Position numbers and translations under genes: made by a program | In this document: piece by piece, positions 7,015 to 13,597 of the stretch | Position numbering within the stretch: position 1 is the stretch's first letter | Layout of the letters: each line of letters opens with the position of its first letter | The notes under the pieces: model-generated | Databases searched by the model: none | What the model saw: only the letters and a program-made list of their open reading frames with translations | What the model was told of the DNA's origin: nothing | Source: Quisquiliibacterium sp. | Lineage (GTDB): Bacteria > Pseudomonadota > Gammaproteobacteria > Burkholderiales > Burkholderiaceae_E | Length of the DNA stretch: 13,829 bases | Direction: 5' to 3' | NCBI GenBank assembly: GCA_023257915.1 | Contig: JALRBB010000189.1 | Span: 1 to 13,829, forward strand

Positions 7015-7979
7015 GCACGAACTCACAACCCGACCTGCAGGTGCTTGATGTCGGCGGCATCCGCATGCGTGTCGCCACGCAAGGCGACGGCCCGCTCGTG
7101 GTGCTCTGCCACGGCTTTCCGGAGAGCTGGGTATCGTGGCGCTCGCAACTGAAAGCCCTGGCCGATGCCGGCTTTCGCGCCGCGGCCCCCGACATGCGCG
7201 GCTATGGCGGCAGCGATGCCCCTGAGGCGCCCGAGCTTTACACGATGCTGCATCATGTCGGCGACATCGTCGGACTGGTCAAGGCGCTCGGCGAGAAATC
7301 CGCGGTGATCGTCGGCCACGACTGGGGAGCGCCGGCCGCCTGGAACTGCGCGCTGCTGCGTCCGGATATGTTCCGGGCGGTGGTCGGCATGAGCGCCCCG
7401 TACACCCCACCGTCAAAAACCGACCTGCTGAGCGCGCTCGAGCGCGCTGGCGTCACAACCTTCTACATGCAGTACTTCCAGCAGCCCGGTGTCGCTGAGG
7501 CAGCGCTGGAACGCGACCCGGCGGCGAGCATACGACGCATCACCTACAGCATGTCCGGCGACGGGCCCGGTCGCGTCGTGGCCGGCATCCTGCCGCCTGG
7601 GGCTGGCATGCTCGATCTGACGGTCGATCCCGAGCAACTGCCGCCGTGGATGGACGCGCAGGACCTCGAGTACGTGGCAAACGAGTTCACCCGCACCGGG
7701 TTTCGCGGTGGCCTGAACTGGTACCGATCGATCCGGCTCACATCCGAGCTGATGGCGCCATGGCGCGACTGCGTGATCGCACAGCCGTCACTGTTCATCG
7801 CGGGCACTCAGGACGATGTGCTGAAATTCCCCGGAATGCAGCCGCGTATTGCGCAGCTGCAGCAGGTTCTGCCCGGGCTGCGCGGCACTCATCTGCTCGA
7901 GGGCGCCGGGCACTGGGTGCAACGTGAACGGGCTGACGAGGTCAACCGCCTGCTGATCGCGTTCTTGAAATCGTTGTGA
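7011..7979 (+). CDS. Epoxide hydrolase-type alpha/beta hydrolase
   Basis: A 322-residue protein with the soluble epoxide hydrolase pattern. HGFPES (34-39) is the oxyanion-hole loop, DMRGYGGSD (61-69) is the conserved post-beta-4 motif, and GHDWG (102-106) places an Asp nucleophile at 104 rather than Ser. The acid is at about Asp268/269 (GTQDD) and the base is His301 in GAGHWVQ. Cap-domain tyrosines that activate the epoxide are probably Tyr155 (QYFQQPG) and Tyr238 (NWYRS). These features favour epoxide opening to a diol over ester hydrolysis; haloalkane dehalogenases share the Asp nucleophile but lack the tyrosine pair. It is cytoplasmic by lack of a signal. The start overlaps the preceding flavoprotein gene by 4 bases, so an epoxide formed by that enzyme could be its substrate (inference). 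Confidence 0.88.
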   Translation: MSTNSQPDLQVLDVGGIRMRVATQGDGPLVVLCHGFPESWVSWRSQLKALADAGFRAAAPDMRGYGGSDAPEAPELYTMLHHVGDIVGLVKALGEKSAVIVGHDWGAPAAWNCALLRPDMFRAVVGMSAPYTPPSKTDLLSALERAGVTTFYMQYFQQPGVAEAALERDPAASIRRITYSMSGDGPGRVVAGILPPGAGMLDLTVDPEQLPPWMDAQDLEYVANEFTRTGFRGGLNWYRSIRLTSELMAPWRDCVIAQPSLFIAGTQDDVLKFPGMQPRIAQLQQVLPGLRGTHLLEGAGHWVQRERADEVNRLLIAFLKSL

Positions 7980-8004
7980 CGACCTATTCGTTGTAACGAG
8001 CTAT
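7971..8004 (+). repeat. 17-bp tandem duplication across the epoxide hydrolase stop codon
   Basis: TCGTTGTGACGACCTAT (7971-7987) is followed directly by TCGTTGTAACGAGCTAT (7988-8004), identical at 15 of 17 positions. The first copy encodes the last two residues (Ser, Leu) and the TGA stop. The second repeats these as TCG TTG TAA in another frame. Each copy starts with an imperfect dyad (TCGTT-GT-AACGA in the second copy). It is either a replication-slippage duplication or a paired operator ahead of the gene at 8038. Confidence 0.6.
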
Positions 8005-8037
8005 TGAAAATCGCCCATAACCCGCAAAGGACACACC

Positions 8038-8928
8038 ATGACGCGTCTTAGCGCAGCCGATTTTGACCAGGAACTGCTGATCCTGTTCGACGCCTATGTC
8101 CATGGCGACCTCGATCGCCGCGCCTTCCTGCAGCGCGCGCAGAAATTTGCGGTTGGCGGTCTGACAGCCGCCGGCCTGCTGGCCGCGCTCAGCCCGAACT
8201 TCGCGGCCGCGCAAGTCGTCGCCCGCGATGACAAGCGCATCACCACGGAAACGATCAGCATCGCCTCGCCCGAGGGCTACGGAAGCATCAAGGCCTATGT
8301 GGCCAGGCCGACCGGTGTGTCCGGCAAGCTGCCCAGCGTGCTTGTGGTGCACGAAAACCGGGGCTTGAACCCGCATATCGAGGACATCACGCGGCGACTC
8401 GCCGTCGATGGTTACCTGGCGATGGCACCGGATGCACTCACCCCTTTAGGTGGCTACCCAGGCGATGAAGACAAGGCGCGAGGACTGTTTGCATCGTTGG
8501 ACCAGAAAAAAACGCTGCCCGACTTTTTGGCGGCTGCGGCTGCGCTGAAGGCCCGGAGCGATTCGCTTGGAAAGATCGGCGTTGTCGGGTTCTGCTACGG
8601 CGGAGGCATTGCGCACCGGCTGGCAACCCTGCTTCCCGACCTGGCGGCTGCGGTGCCCTTCTATGGCAACCACCCGCCGGCCGAGGACGCGGTCAAGGTT
8701 AAAGCACCGCTACTGATCCATTTCGCCGAGCACGACAATCGCATCAACTCGGCCTGGCCCACCTACGAGGCGGCACTGAAGGCCGCCGGCGTTGGCTATA
8801 CCGCGCACAGCTACCCGGGCACGCAGCACGGTTTTAACAATGACACCACGCCTCGCTTCGATGCAGCAGCAGCCAGACTGGCCTGGGAACGCACGCTGAA
8901 TTTCTTTGCTCAGCACTTGAGAGGCTGA
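8038..8928 (+). CDS. Dienelactone hydrolase family protein with Tat-like signal
   Basis: A 296-residue dienelactone-hydrolase-family enzyme. The nucleophile elbow is GFCYGG (184-189) with Cys186 in place of Ser. HENRG (105-109) supplies Glu106, which in this family interacts with the cysteine. Asp233 (EHDNR) and His264 (TQHGF) complete the triad. The N-terminus has about 26 polar residues, then DRRAFLQ (26-32), a hydrophobic stretch at about 38-52 and an AAAQ cleavage-like site near 56-59. That is the layout of a twin-arginine export signal, as in other Tat-type family members, so it probably acts in the periplasm. The family hydrolyses dienelactones and related lactones or esters; the substrate is unknown. 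AAAGGA at 8026-8031 precedes the ATG by 6 bases. It lies 58 bases after the epoxide hydrolase gene, likely in one operon. Confidence 0.9.
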   Translation: MTRLSAADFDQELLILFDAYVHGDLDRRAFLQRAQKFAVGGLTAAGLLAALSPNFAAAQVVARDDKRITTETISIASPEGYGSIKAYVARPTGVSGKLPSVLVVHENRGLNPHIEDITRRLAVDGYLAMAPDALTPLGGYPGDEDKARGLFASLDQKKTLPDFLAAAAALKARSDSLGKIGVVGFCYGGGIAHRLATLLPDLAAAVPFYGNHPPAEDAVKVKAPLLIHFAEHDNRINSAWPTYEAALKAAGVGYTAHSYPGTQHGFNNDTTPRFDAAAARLAWERTLNFFAQHLRG

Positions 8929-8949
8929 GCGAGGATCGCGCTTATAGCG

Positions 8950-8987
8950 CCGCGGTATCCCGCGAGTTGAGCCGCTATACCCCGCGG
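8950..8987 (+). terminator. GC-rich imperfect hairpin downstream of the dienelactone hydrolase gene
   Basis: CCGCGGTAT at 8950-8958 pairs with ATACCCCGCGG at 8977-8987, leaving a 2-base bulge, and GCGC lies on both outer sides. It starts 21 bases after the stop codon. There is no following T-run, so it may be a weak terminator or a 3'-end stabilising stem. Confidence 0.3.
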
Positions 8988-9137
8988 TCTGCGCCAGTTC
9001 GACCGCAGCCAGAATCTATGCCGAACTGCTTAACCCTCGGGTGAAGCGAACAGGCTAGGGATTCGCACGCATTTTGTAGCGTACCGGAACACTCCAGGAT
9101 GGAACCATCGCCCAGTGTCACAGGACGCAGGTGCCAT

Positions 9138-9143
9138 CAGGAG
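9138..9143 (+). promoter_or_regulatory. Ribosome binding site of the small secreted protein gene
   Basis: CAGGAG lies 9 bases before the ATG at 9153. It supports that start over the in-frame ATG at 9099, which would bury the signal peptide inside the protein. Confidence 0.6.
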
Positions 9144-9152
9144 CCCACAATC

Positions 9153-9449
9153 ATGAACAAGAAAATTGTCAGCCTCGGATTCAATCTCGCGATGATCCTG
9201 TCTACGCCCGCCGTAGCCGGGACGCTCGGAAAATGCGCAACGCCCGAAGCGGTCGGCAACTGTGCAGTCGAGATGGACTCATCCCTGTCGGTGGAGCAGC
9301 TGACAGCGCAAATCGACTCTGCTCCGCCGGCAGCTGGCTCTAACGCCAGCCTTGGCGGCAACAGCGTCGACCCGGTCTACCGCGAATGGGTGGATTGGGA
9401 TGGACAGAACAGCGCCACCCAAGCCACGGACGATCGCCCGTTCAAGTAA
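9153..9449 (+). CDS. Small secreted protein of unknown function
   Basis: A 98-residue protein I do not recognise. The N-terminus MNKK plus a hydrophobic core (about residues 5-16) and the site STPAVAG form a good Sec signal peptide, with cleavage expected after Ala22. The mature part of about 76 residues is acidic. It has two cysteines at about residues 28 and 37 (KCATPEAVGNC), which could form a disulfide, a low-complexity Ala/Ser/Gly stretch, and a conserved-looking aromatic-acidic segment YREWVDWDG near 80-88. It has its own ribosome binding site, a 224-base upstream gap and a 178-base downstream gap, so it appears to be a stand-alone gene. Base composition is somewhat less GC-rich than the neighbouring enzymes. 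Coding is supported by the signal peptide and the ribosome binding site rather than by any family match. Confidence 0.65.
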   Translation: MNKKIVSLGFNLAMILSTPAVAGTLGKCATPEAVGNCAVEMDSSLSVEQLTAQIDSAPPAAGSNASLGGNSVDPVYREWVDWDGQNSATQATDDRPFK

Positions 9450-9627
9450 GGGTTCGCAGCAGCGAGACTTCGACCGAAAGAGATAAGGAATATTAAACAA
9501 GGATCGAGTCACGGGATGAAACGTTGCGCGTCCTCCGCCACGTTGCAAGAAGCCTTCGCTCGTAACATGCGAAACAAGCCCGGCCTACGCAGGGCCCATT
9601 GCAACGCCCCAATCCGAGGACCCCGTC

Positions 9628-10317
9628 ATGGCAACCTTCGTCCTGATTCACGGCGCCTACCAGGGAGGCTGGATCTGGCAGCGCATCGAGCAGCGCCTGC
9701 GCCAGGCCGGTCATACCGTGTACGCGCCCACATTGGATGGCTGTGGCGAACGCAAGGCCTCACTGCGACCGGGCATCACCACCGAGACCCATGGCGACGA
9801 GATCGCTCAGCTGCTGTACTACCAGAATCTGCGCGACGTGGTGCTGGTGGGCACCTCCAGCGGCGGCATGGCGATGGCGGCGGCGGCGGAGCGCGCGCCC
9901 GAGCGCATCGGGAGGCTGGTATTTGCCGATGCGCTGGCGCTTCTGGATGGCGAGAAGATCCGCGACATCGTCCCCAAGCCGGCCGCAATCAACACCGAGC
10001 TTGGGCTGATGCCATCCCGGGAGGACGCCGAGAACCGGCTTCTCGCAGGGCTGGATGAGACCACCCGACGCTGGACGTCCGAGCGCTTCACACTGCATCC
10101 GACCGCGGTGTTTCACCAGCCGGTGAAGCTGCCCAGGTTCTGGCAGATGGGCTGGAAAGCGTCAGTGCTCTACTGCACCCAGGCCGGCAACCCGGGTGAG
10201 GCGCACATCCGGCGCACCCGCGACCTGCTCAATGGCAGCTGGCACGTGATCGACACCGGGCACTACCCGATGCTCTCGGAGCCGGATGCGCTGACGCGAG
10301 TGCTGCTGGCGCAGTAA
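9628..10317 (+). CDS. Alpha/beta-fold hydrolase (EstC/MeSA-esterase-like)
   Basis: A 229-residue compact alpha/beta hydrolase. It starts directly with strand 1, FVLIHGAYQGGW (4-15), whose HGAYQGGW is the oxyanion region typical of the plant hydroxynitrile lyase/methylsalicylate esterase and bacterial EstC group. The nucleophile elbow is GTSSGG (75-80) with Ser77. His212 in DTGHYPM is the catalytic base, and the acid is probably in the CTQAGN loop region (183-188) or Asp101, so the acid position is unsure. The cap is small. No signal peptide is seen. GAGGA at 9616-9620, 7 bases before the ATG, supports the start. It is convergent with the SDR at 10334. Likely a carboxylesterase, with the substrate unknown. 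Confidence 0.88.
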   Translation: MATFVLIHGAYQGGWIWQRIEQRLRQAGHTVYAPTLDGCGERKASLRPGITTETHGDEIAQLLYYQNLRDVVLVGTSSGGMAMAAAAERAPERIGRLVFADALALLDGEKIRDIVPKPAAINTELGLMPSREDAENRLLAGLDETTRRWTSERFTLHPTAVFHQPVKLPRFWQMGWKASVLYCTQAGNPGEAHIRRTRDLLNGSWHVIDTGHYPMLSEPDALTRVLLAQ

Positions 10318-10325
10318 CACAGGCC

Positions 10326-10349
10326 GCGCGAGTCTAGCCCAGCTCGCGC
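10326..10349. terminator. Hairpin between convergent hydrolase and SDR genes
   Basis: GCGCGAG (10326-10332) and CTCGCGC (10343-10349) form a perfect 7-bp stem with a 10-base loop in the 16-base gap and the first codons inside the SDR 3' end. It could terminate transcription in both directions, but there is no T-run and part of it is coding. Confidence 0.3.
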
Positions 10350-11068
10350 AGGTCCCCTACCGGCGTCTGCCCGAAGCTGTCGCCCAGCAGATGCGCGACG
10401 ATCCGCGCCGCGCAGTCCTGTGCGCTGGCCAGGCCGCCGTCGCGCTTTAAAGCCTCGAAGCGCTCGCGCACCGGAAAGCGCTCCAGCCCGGTCGCGCGGA
10501 TCTGCGCCTGCATGTCGGTGTCGATGACCCCGGGTGCCAGGCTGCAGATGCGCAGGCCCGGCGTCTTGTCGAGCACCACCGCGCGCGCGTGATGATCAAG
10601 CGCGGCCTTGGTCGCGCAGTACACCGACCAGCCCGGGTAGACATGCCGACCCGCGCCGCTTGAGACATGCAGCACGCGTAGCTCGGTATTGGGTCGGCGG
10701 CGCGCCGCGATCGCAGCGGCCAGCATCAGTGGCGCGGCGACATTGAGCGACACCGCGGTCGCAACCGCCGCCACGTCCTGCAGGTCCAGCGGGCCGATCG
10801 GCTCCACCACTGCCGCGTTGTTCACCAGCAGCACCGTGTTGGCGTCGGCCAACCAGGCATCAAGCGCGTCGGTGGCGAGCCACTGCGTGACGGTGCTGGT
10901 ATTGGACAGATCGAGTTCAAACTGCGCGAAGCGCGCCGAAGGCTGGCCTGCGAGGTCGGCATTGCGCGCTCGCGCCAGGCCAAGCACCGGGATGTCATGC
11001 TCGAGCAGGCTGGCCGCTATGGCGGCTCCCAGGCCGCGACTGTGGCCGGTGACGATTGCTTTGATCAT
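10334..11068 (-). CDS. SDR of the benzil/sepiapterin reductase type
   Basis: A 244-residue short-chain dehydrogenase. The nucleotide loop is TGHSRGLG (7-14), the structural motif is NNAA (83-86), and the catalytic residues are Ser136/137 in HVSSGAG, Tyr150 and Lys154 in YCATK. An Arg at the end of strand 2 (ARARN, 32-36) favours NADPH. The segments SSGAGRHVYPGWSVYC and APGVIDTDMQAQIRATG match what I know of Bacillus benzil reductase (YueD) and sepiapterin-reductase-like SDRs. Those enzymes reduce diketones or pterin side-chain ketones with NADPH. I start at MIKAIVTG (ATG 11066-11068), where the Rossmann fold begins; an in-frame ATG at 11113 would add 15 unlikely residues. The ribosome binding site is weak. 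It is a single gene, divergent from the GST at 11250. The substrate is unproven. Confidence 0.88.
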   Translation of the reverse strand: MIKAIVTGHSRGLGAAIAASLLEHDIPVLGLARARNADLAGQPSARFAQFELDLSNTSTVTQWLATDALDAWLADANTVLLVNNAAVVEPIGPLDLQDVAAVATAVSLNVAAPLMLAAAIAARRRPNTELRVLHVSSGAGRHVYPGWSVYCATKAALDHHARAVVLDKTPGLRICSLAPGVIDTDMQAQIRATGLERFPVRERFEALKRDGGLASAQDCAARIVAHLLGDSFGQTPVGDLRELG

Positions 11069-11249
11069 GGGTCGAGGCTCTTGTGAGGGGAGTAGCGTGG
11101 AATGGTAGTTCAAGGCGCCAGCAAAAATCCAAACCCCTGACAGCCCGGGTCTGCGTTCTCGCGAAAAGATTTGGAGGCGATGTTGTAAAAGGAGTTTTCG
11201 TACCCATCACGACATCCGTCGCCACCCTTCGGCAAAGCAGGCCCGCACC
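11069..11249. promoter_or_regulatory. Divergent intergenic region, promoters not resolved
   Basis: This 181-base gap lies between the SDR (-) and GST (+) genes and must hold both promoters. An AT-richer part is seen around 11165-11205. AAAGGAG at 11188-11194 looks like a ribosome binding site but no start codon in a useful frame follows it. I could not place convincing -35/-10 pairs. Confidence 0.35.
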
Positions 11250-11882
11250 ATGATCACAATCCACCATCTTGGCGTATCCCAGTCCGAGCGCATCGTCTGG
11301 CTCATGGAAGAACTGGGGCTGCCCTATCGTCTGCAGTGGTATGACCGCAAGCCCAACAAGGCGGCGCCCGACGACTACCTCGCACTGCATCCGACGGCGG
11401 CCGCCCCCGTCATCGAGGATGATGGGCGAGTTCTGACCGAGTCAGCGGTAATTGCCGAATACCTTTGCCATCGCTATGCAGACGGCAAGTTGACGGTCGG
11501 CCCGGCGCAAGCCAATTACACCGACTATCTGTACTGGATGCACTTCAACAACAACGCAATGGGTCTTCGGTTCACGAAGTCGGCTCTCGCGGCTGGGGCG
11601 TCAGGGCCGGTGGCAGACACGATGCGCGAGATCGTGAATCGGCGCGAAGAAAGCTACTACCGTTTCCTGGAGAATCGCCTTGGTGAGACCCCCTTCCTGG
11701 CCGGGCAGGAGTTCACCTGCGCGGACATCATGGTGGTCTTTCGCCTGACCACGGGCGTTCTGTTCGGCGCGCGCGCCATTGACGATCTGCCCAACACGCT
11801 GGCGTATGTGCAGCGTATCCAGGCCCGCCCCGCGTATCAGAAAGCGATGGCCATCGCCGGGCCGGCGGCGCTTGCTCGGTAG
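11250..11882 (+). CDS. Glutathione S-transferase family protein
   Basis: A 210-residue soluble GST. The N-terminal thioredoxin-like domain starts MITIHHLGVSQSERIVW, in which Ser10 or Ser12 is the likely glutathione-activating residue. It has the cis-proline at Pro53 in AAAPVIED and the glutathione-binding TESAVIAEYL (63-72). The C-terminal helical domain shows FLAGQEFTCADI (149-160), the conserved N-capping box with Asp159. This matches bacterial GSTs of the beta-like/Ure2-like broad class; the exact subclass is not assigned. The start at 11250 matches the family N-terminus, though the ribosome binding site is weak. It ends 3 bases from the end of the convergent GST at 11886. It probably conjugates or thiolyses electrophiles; the substrate is unknown. 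Confidence 0.9.
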   Translation: MITIHHLGVSQSERIVWLMEELGLPYRLQWYDRKPNKAAPDDYLALHPTAAAPVIEDDGRVLTESAVIAEYLCHRYADGKLTVGPAQANYTDYLYWMHFNNNAMGLRFTKSALAAGASGPVADTMREIVNRREESYYRFLENRLGETPFLAGQEFTCADIMVVFRLTTGVLFGARAIDDLPNTLAYVQRIQARPAYQKAMAIAGPAALAR

Positions 11883-11885
11883 CGC

Positions 11886-12569
11886 TCAACAGAACGGCTG
11901 ATCATTGGCACTGGGGAAGCGGCTTGTCGAGTTGCCGGCCAGCTTAGTCATGCACACTGCAAACAGCGGTGTGTCCACCCAATAAGCAAGCCACTCTTTC
12001 AGGCGAGGCCAGGGCTGCGCGTCGAACCAGCGCGGATCGACTGCCGCGAATTGACGCACAAACGGGAAGATCGCGAGATCGACTGCGCAGGCTTGCTCCC
12101 CTGCCAAAAAGCAAGCTGCGTTCAGCTGATGTTCCAGCCGCGCCGGCAAGAGTTCAGCCGCCCGATCGCGATGCGCAACGCGCACCACCGCCGGGTCTTC
12201 ATCCGGGCCGGCGTGGCGGTCGGCGTATTTGTATCGATCCAGATGAAACTTGAATTCGCCGTCGTTGCTCGCGAGCAAGCCGAGGTTTTCCGGGGTCTGC
12301 GCGCGACCCCACCAGGCATCGGCGCGATGCCGGTTCGCATCTTGCGCAAACGCCCACGCCATGATTTCCCAGCTCTGATCGATCACGAGTCCATCGTGGA
12401 CCAGAACCGGCACGGTGCCTTTTGGCGATGCCTCCCGCAGCGACTGCGGTTTGTCCCGGAGAACGATCTCACAGGCATCAAACGTCACTCCCGCAATGAG
12501 CAAGGCCATCCGGGCGCGCATCGCGTACGGACATCGGCGATAGGTGTAGAGCAACGGAGATGCGCTCAT
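11886..12569 (-). CDS. Glutathione S-transferase-like protein with CPYA motif
   Basis: A 227-residue GST-fold protein. Its N-terminus has YRRCPYAMRAR (10-20), a glutaredoxin-like single-cysteine active site with Cys13, as in omega-type GSTs. These favour thiol transfer or dehydroascorbate/deglutathionylation chemistry over conjugation. SPKGTVPVLV (48-57) holds the cis-proline at 54, and IDQSWEIMAWA (63-73) is the glutathione-binding element. The helical domain ends with a poorly conserved tail rich in Ser/Asn. I start at MSASPLLYTY (ATG 12567-12569), 26 bases after the DUF3429 stop; an in-frame ATG at 12635 would overlap DUF3429 and add 22 residues unlike the fold. The ribosome binding site is weak, so coupling to upstream translation is likely. 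It is the last gene of the phhB-DUF3429-GST run. Confidence 0.88.
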   Translation of the reverse strand: MSASPLLYTYRRCPYAMRARMALLIAGVTFDACEIVLRDKPQSLREASPKGTVPVLVHDGLVIDQSWEIMAWAFAQDANRHRADAWWGRAQTPENLGLLASNDGEFKFHLDRYKYADRHAGPDEDPAVVRVAHRDRAAELLPARLEHQLNAACFLAGEQACAVDLAIFPFVRQFAAVDPRWFDAQPWPRLKEWLAYWVDTPLFAVCMTKLAGNSTSRFPSANDQPFC

Positions 12570-12595
12570 GAAACGGTGGTGGGCGGCTCGCCCGA

Positions 12596-13048
12596 TCAGG
12601 ATCCGACCCAGGCGTTGCTGAGCAGGCAGACGCAAGCCACCAGCGTGAGTTGCTTGCGCAAGGGCAGATACCAGGCTGGCAACTGCGCGGGCGTTGCCAG
12701 GCGCAAATCCTGCAGCAGATGCAACAGGAACCCGCCCACCAGGATCAACGAGGCAAGGGTGCTGGCGAGCATGGTCGTCGGCCAGGCAAACAGCGCAGGC
12801 ATCACACTCCAGACAAACGCTCGTCGACGCAAGGCCGCATCAAGCCCGGGCGCGATCATCGCAACCCCCCAGTGCAAGGCCCCGACAAAACTCAGGATCA
12901 CTGCGCCATAGCCAATCAGCGCATCGGACCACAGCGGTGCATGCGCCGGATCAGCGAACAGCAGTATTGCCAGCCCGATAAAGGGTAACAGGCCGCCATA
13001 ACCCAGCCAGGTGACGACAGCAGGACGGCTCAGATTGATCTCGGACAT
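12596..13048 (-). CDS. DUF3429 family inner-membrane protein
   Basis: A 150-residue membrane protein of the DUF3429 type. Hydrophobic helices are visible at about residues 12-31, 42-64, 77-94, 97-113 and 132-147, giving about five spans. The characteristic GALHWG (56-61) lies in the second span. The family has no assigned biochemical role that I know of. I choose the ATG at 13046-13048 because GGAG lies 7 bases upstream and the first helix follows soon after; the in-frame ATG at 13126 would run into the pterin dehydratase gene and add a basic, cysteine-rich stretch. It sits between phhB (44 bases upstream) and a GST (26 bases downstream), all on the minus strand. Confidence 0.85.
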   Translation of the reverse strand: MSEINLSRPAVVTWLGYGGLLPFIGLAILLFADPAHAPLWSDALIGYGAVILSFVGALHWGVAMIAPGLDAALRRRAFVWSVMPALFAWPTTMLASTLASLILVGGFLLHLLQDLRLATPAQLPAWYLPLRKQLTLVACVCLLSNAWVGS

Positions 13049-13055
13049 GCAATCA

Positions 13056-13059
13056 CTCC
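13056..13059 (-). promoter_or_regulatory. Ribosome binding site deciding the DUF3429 start
   Basis: GGAG on the minus strand lies 7 bases before the ATG at 13046-13048. It argues for the 150-residue form over the 176-residue form that would overlap phhB. Confidence 0.6.
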
Positions 13060-13092
13060 GGTGACGGGCGCGGCATTCATCGCAAGCAGCAT

Positions 13093-13401
13093 TCAGGATT
13101 TGTCTGGCAAGAACACGGCAGCGCACTGATCCATCAGCCGCGCCAGCTCGATGTCCTTCATCGACAGCCCGCCGACGTCATGCGTGGTCAGCGTGACCTC
13201 GACCCGGTTGTAGACGTTGCACCATTCCGGATGATGGTTGCTGCGCTCCGCATGAATCGCCATTTGCGTCATAAACGCAAACGCCTGCGCAAAATCGCCG
13301 AACTGGAAGCTGCGACGAATCAGGCCCCCGCGTTCGTCGGCGAAGGTCCAGGCGGGGAGCGTAGGCAACAAGTCACGAATCTGGTTTTGGGTGAGCTTCA
13401 T
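13093..13401 (-). CDS. phhB: Pterin-4-alpha-carbinolamine dehydratase
   Basis: A 102-residue protein of normal length for the family (PCD/DCoH). The active-site pattern reads HAERSNHHPEW (50-60), with the dehydratase signature Glu52, His56, His57 and Trp60, followed by YNRVEVTLTTHDVGGLS (64-80) carrying Asp75. It dehydrates 4a-hydroxytetrahydrobiopterin so that the pterin cofactor of phenylalanine hydroxylase can be recycled, in the cytoplasm. No phenylalanine hydroxylase gene (phhA) is in the window. AGAGG is 6 bases upstream of the ATG. It is the first gene of the minus-strand run with DUF3429 and a GST, 196 bases after the metH stop. Confidence 0.93.
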   Translation of the reverse strand: MKLTQNQIRDLLPTLPAWTFADERGGLIRRSFQFGDFAQAFAFMTQMAIHAERSNHHPEWCNVYNRVEVTLTTHDVGGLSMKDIELARLMDQCAAVFLPDKS

Positions 13402-13597
13402 TTCAGGCCTCTATGCGCATGCGGCGCTGGATCAGCTGATTGAGATGATGCAAACAGGGACGGTGGCGAGGGAGGCGGTTTAAAGCGCTGAACGTGCGAT
13501 TAGTTACGGAAGGACATCGACCCCGGCTTGGGCGCTCAAGTTGTTTGCGCGATGAGGCAAGACTGTTGGTACCCCGGGTGTGTCACGTCGATCGCGA
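13402..13597. other. Intergenic region between metH and phhB
   Basis: This 196-base stretch separates two genes on the minus strand. GATCGCGATC at 13590-13599 is a 10-base palindrome overlapping the metH stop. I see no clear terminator or convincing promoter and no riboswitch-like element. Confidence 0.4.

Noticed and set aside
9516..10058. 180-codon plus-strand open frame overlapping the EstC-like hydrolase
   Set aside because: It is in another frame, Arg/Gly/Pro-rich, and the overlapping hydrolase has a proper ribosome binding site and catalytic motifs.
12051..12911. 286-codon plus-strand open frame
   Set aside because: It lies antisense to the CPYA GST and DUF3429 genes, which both match known families. 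Its product is basic and without recognisable domains.
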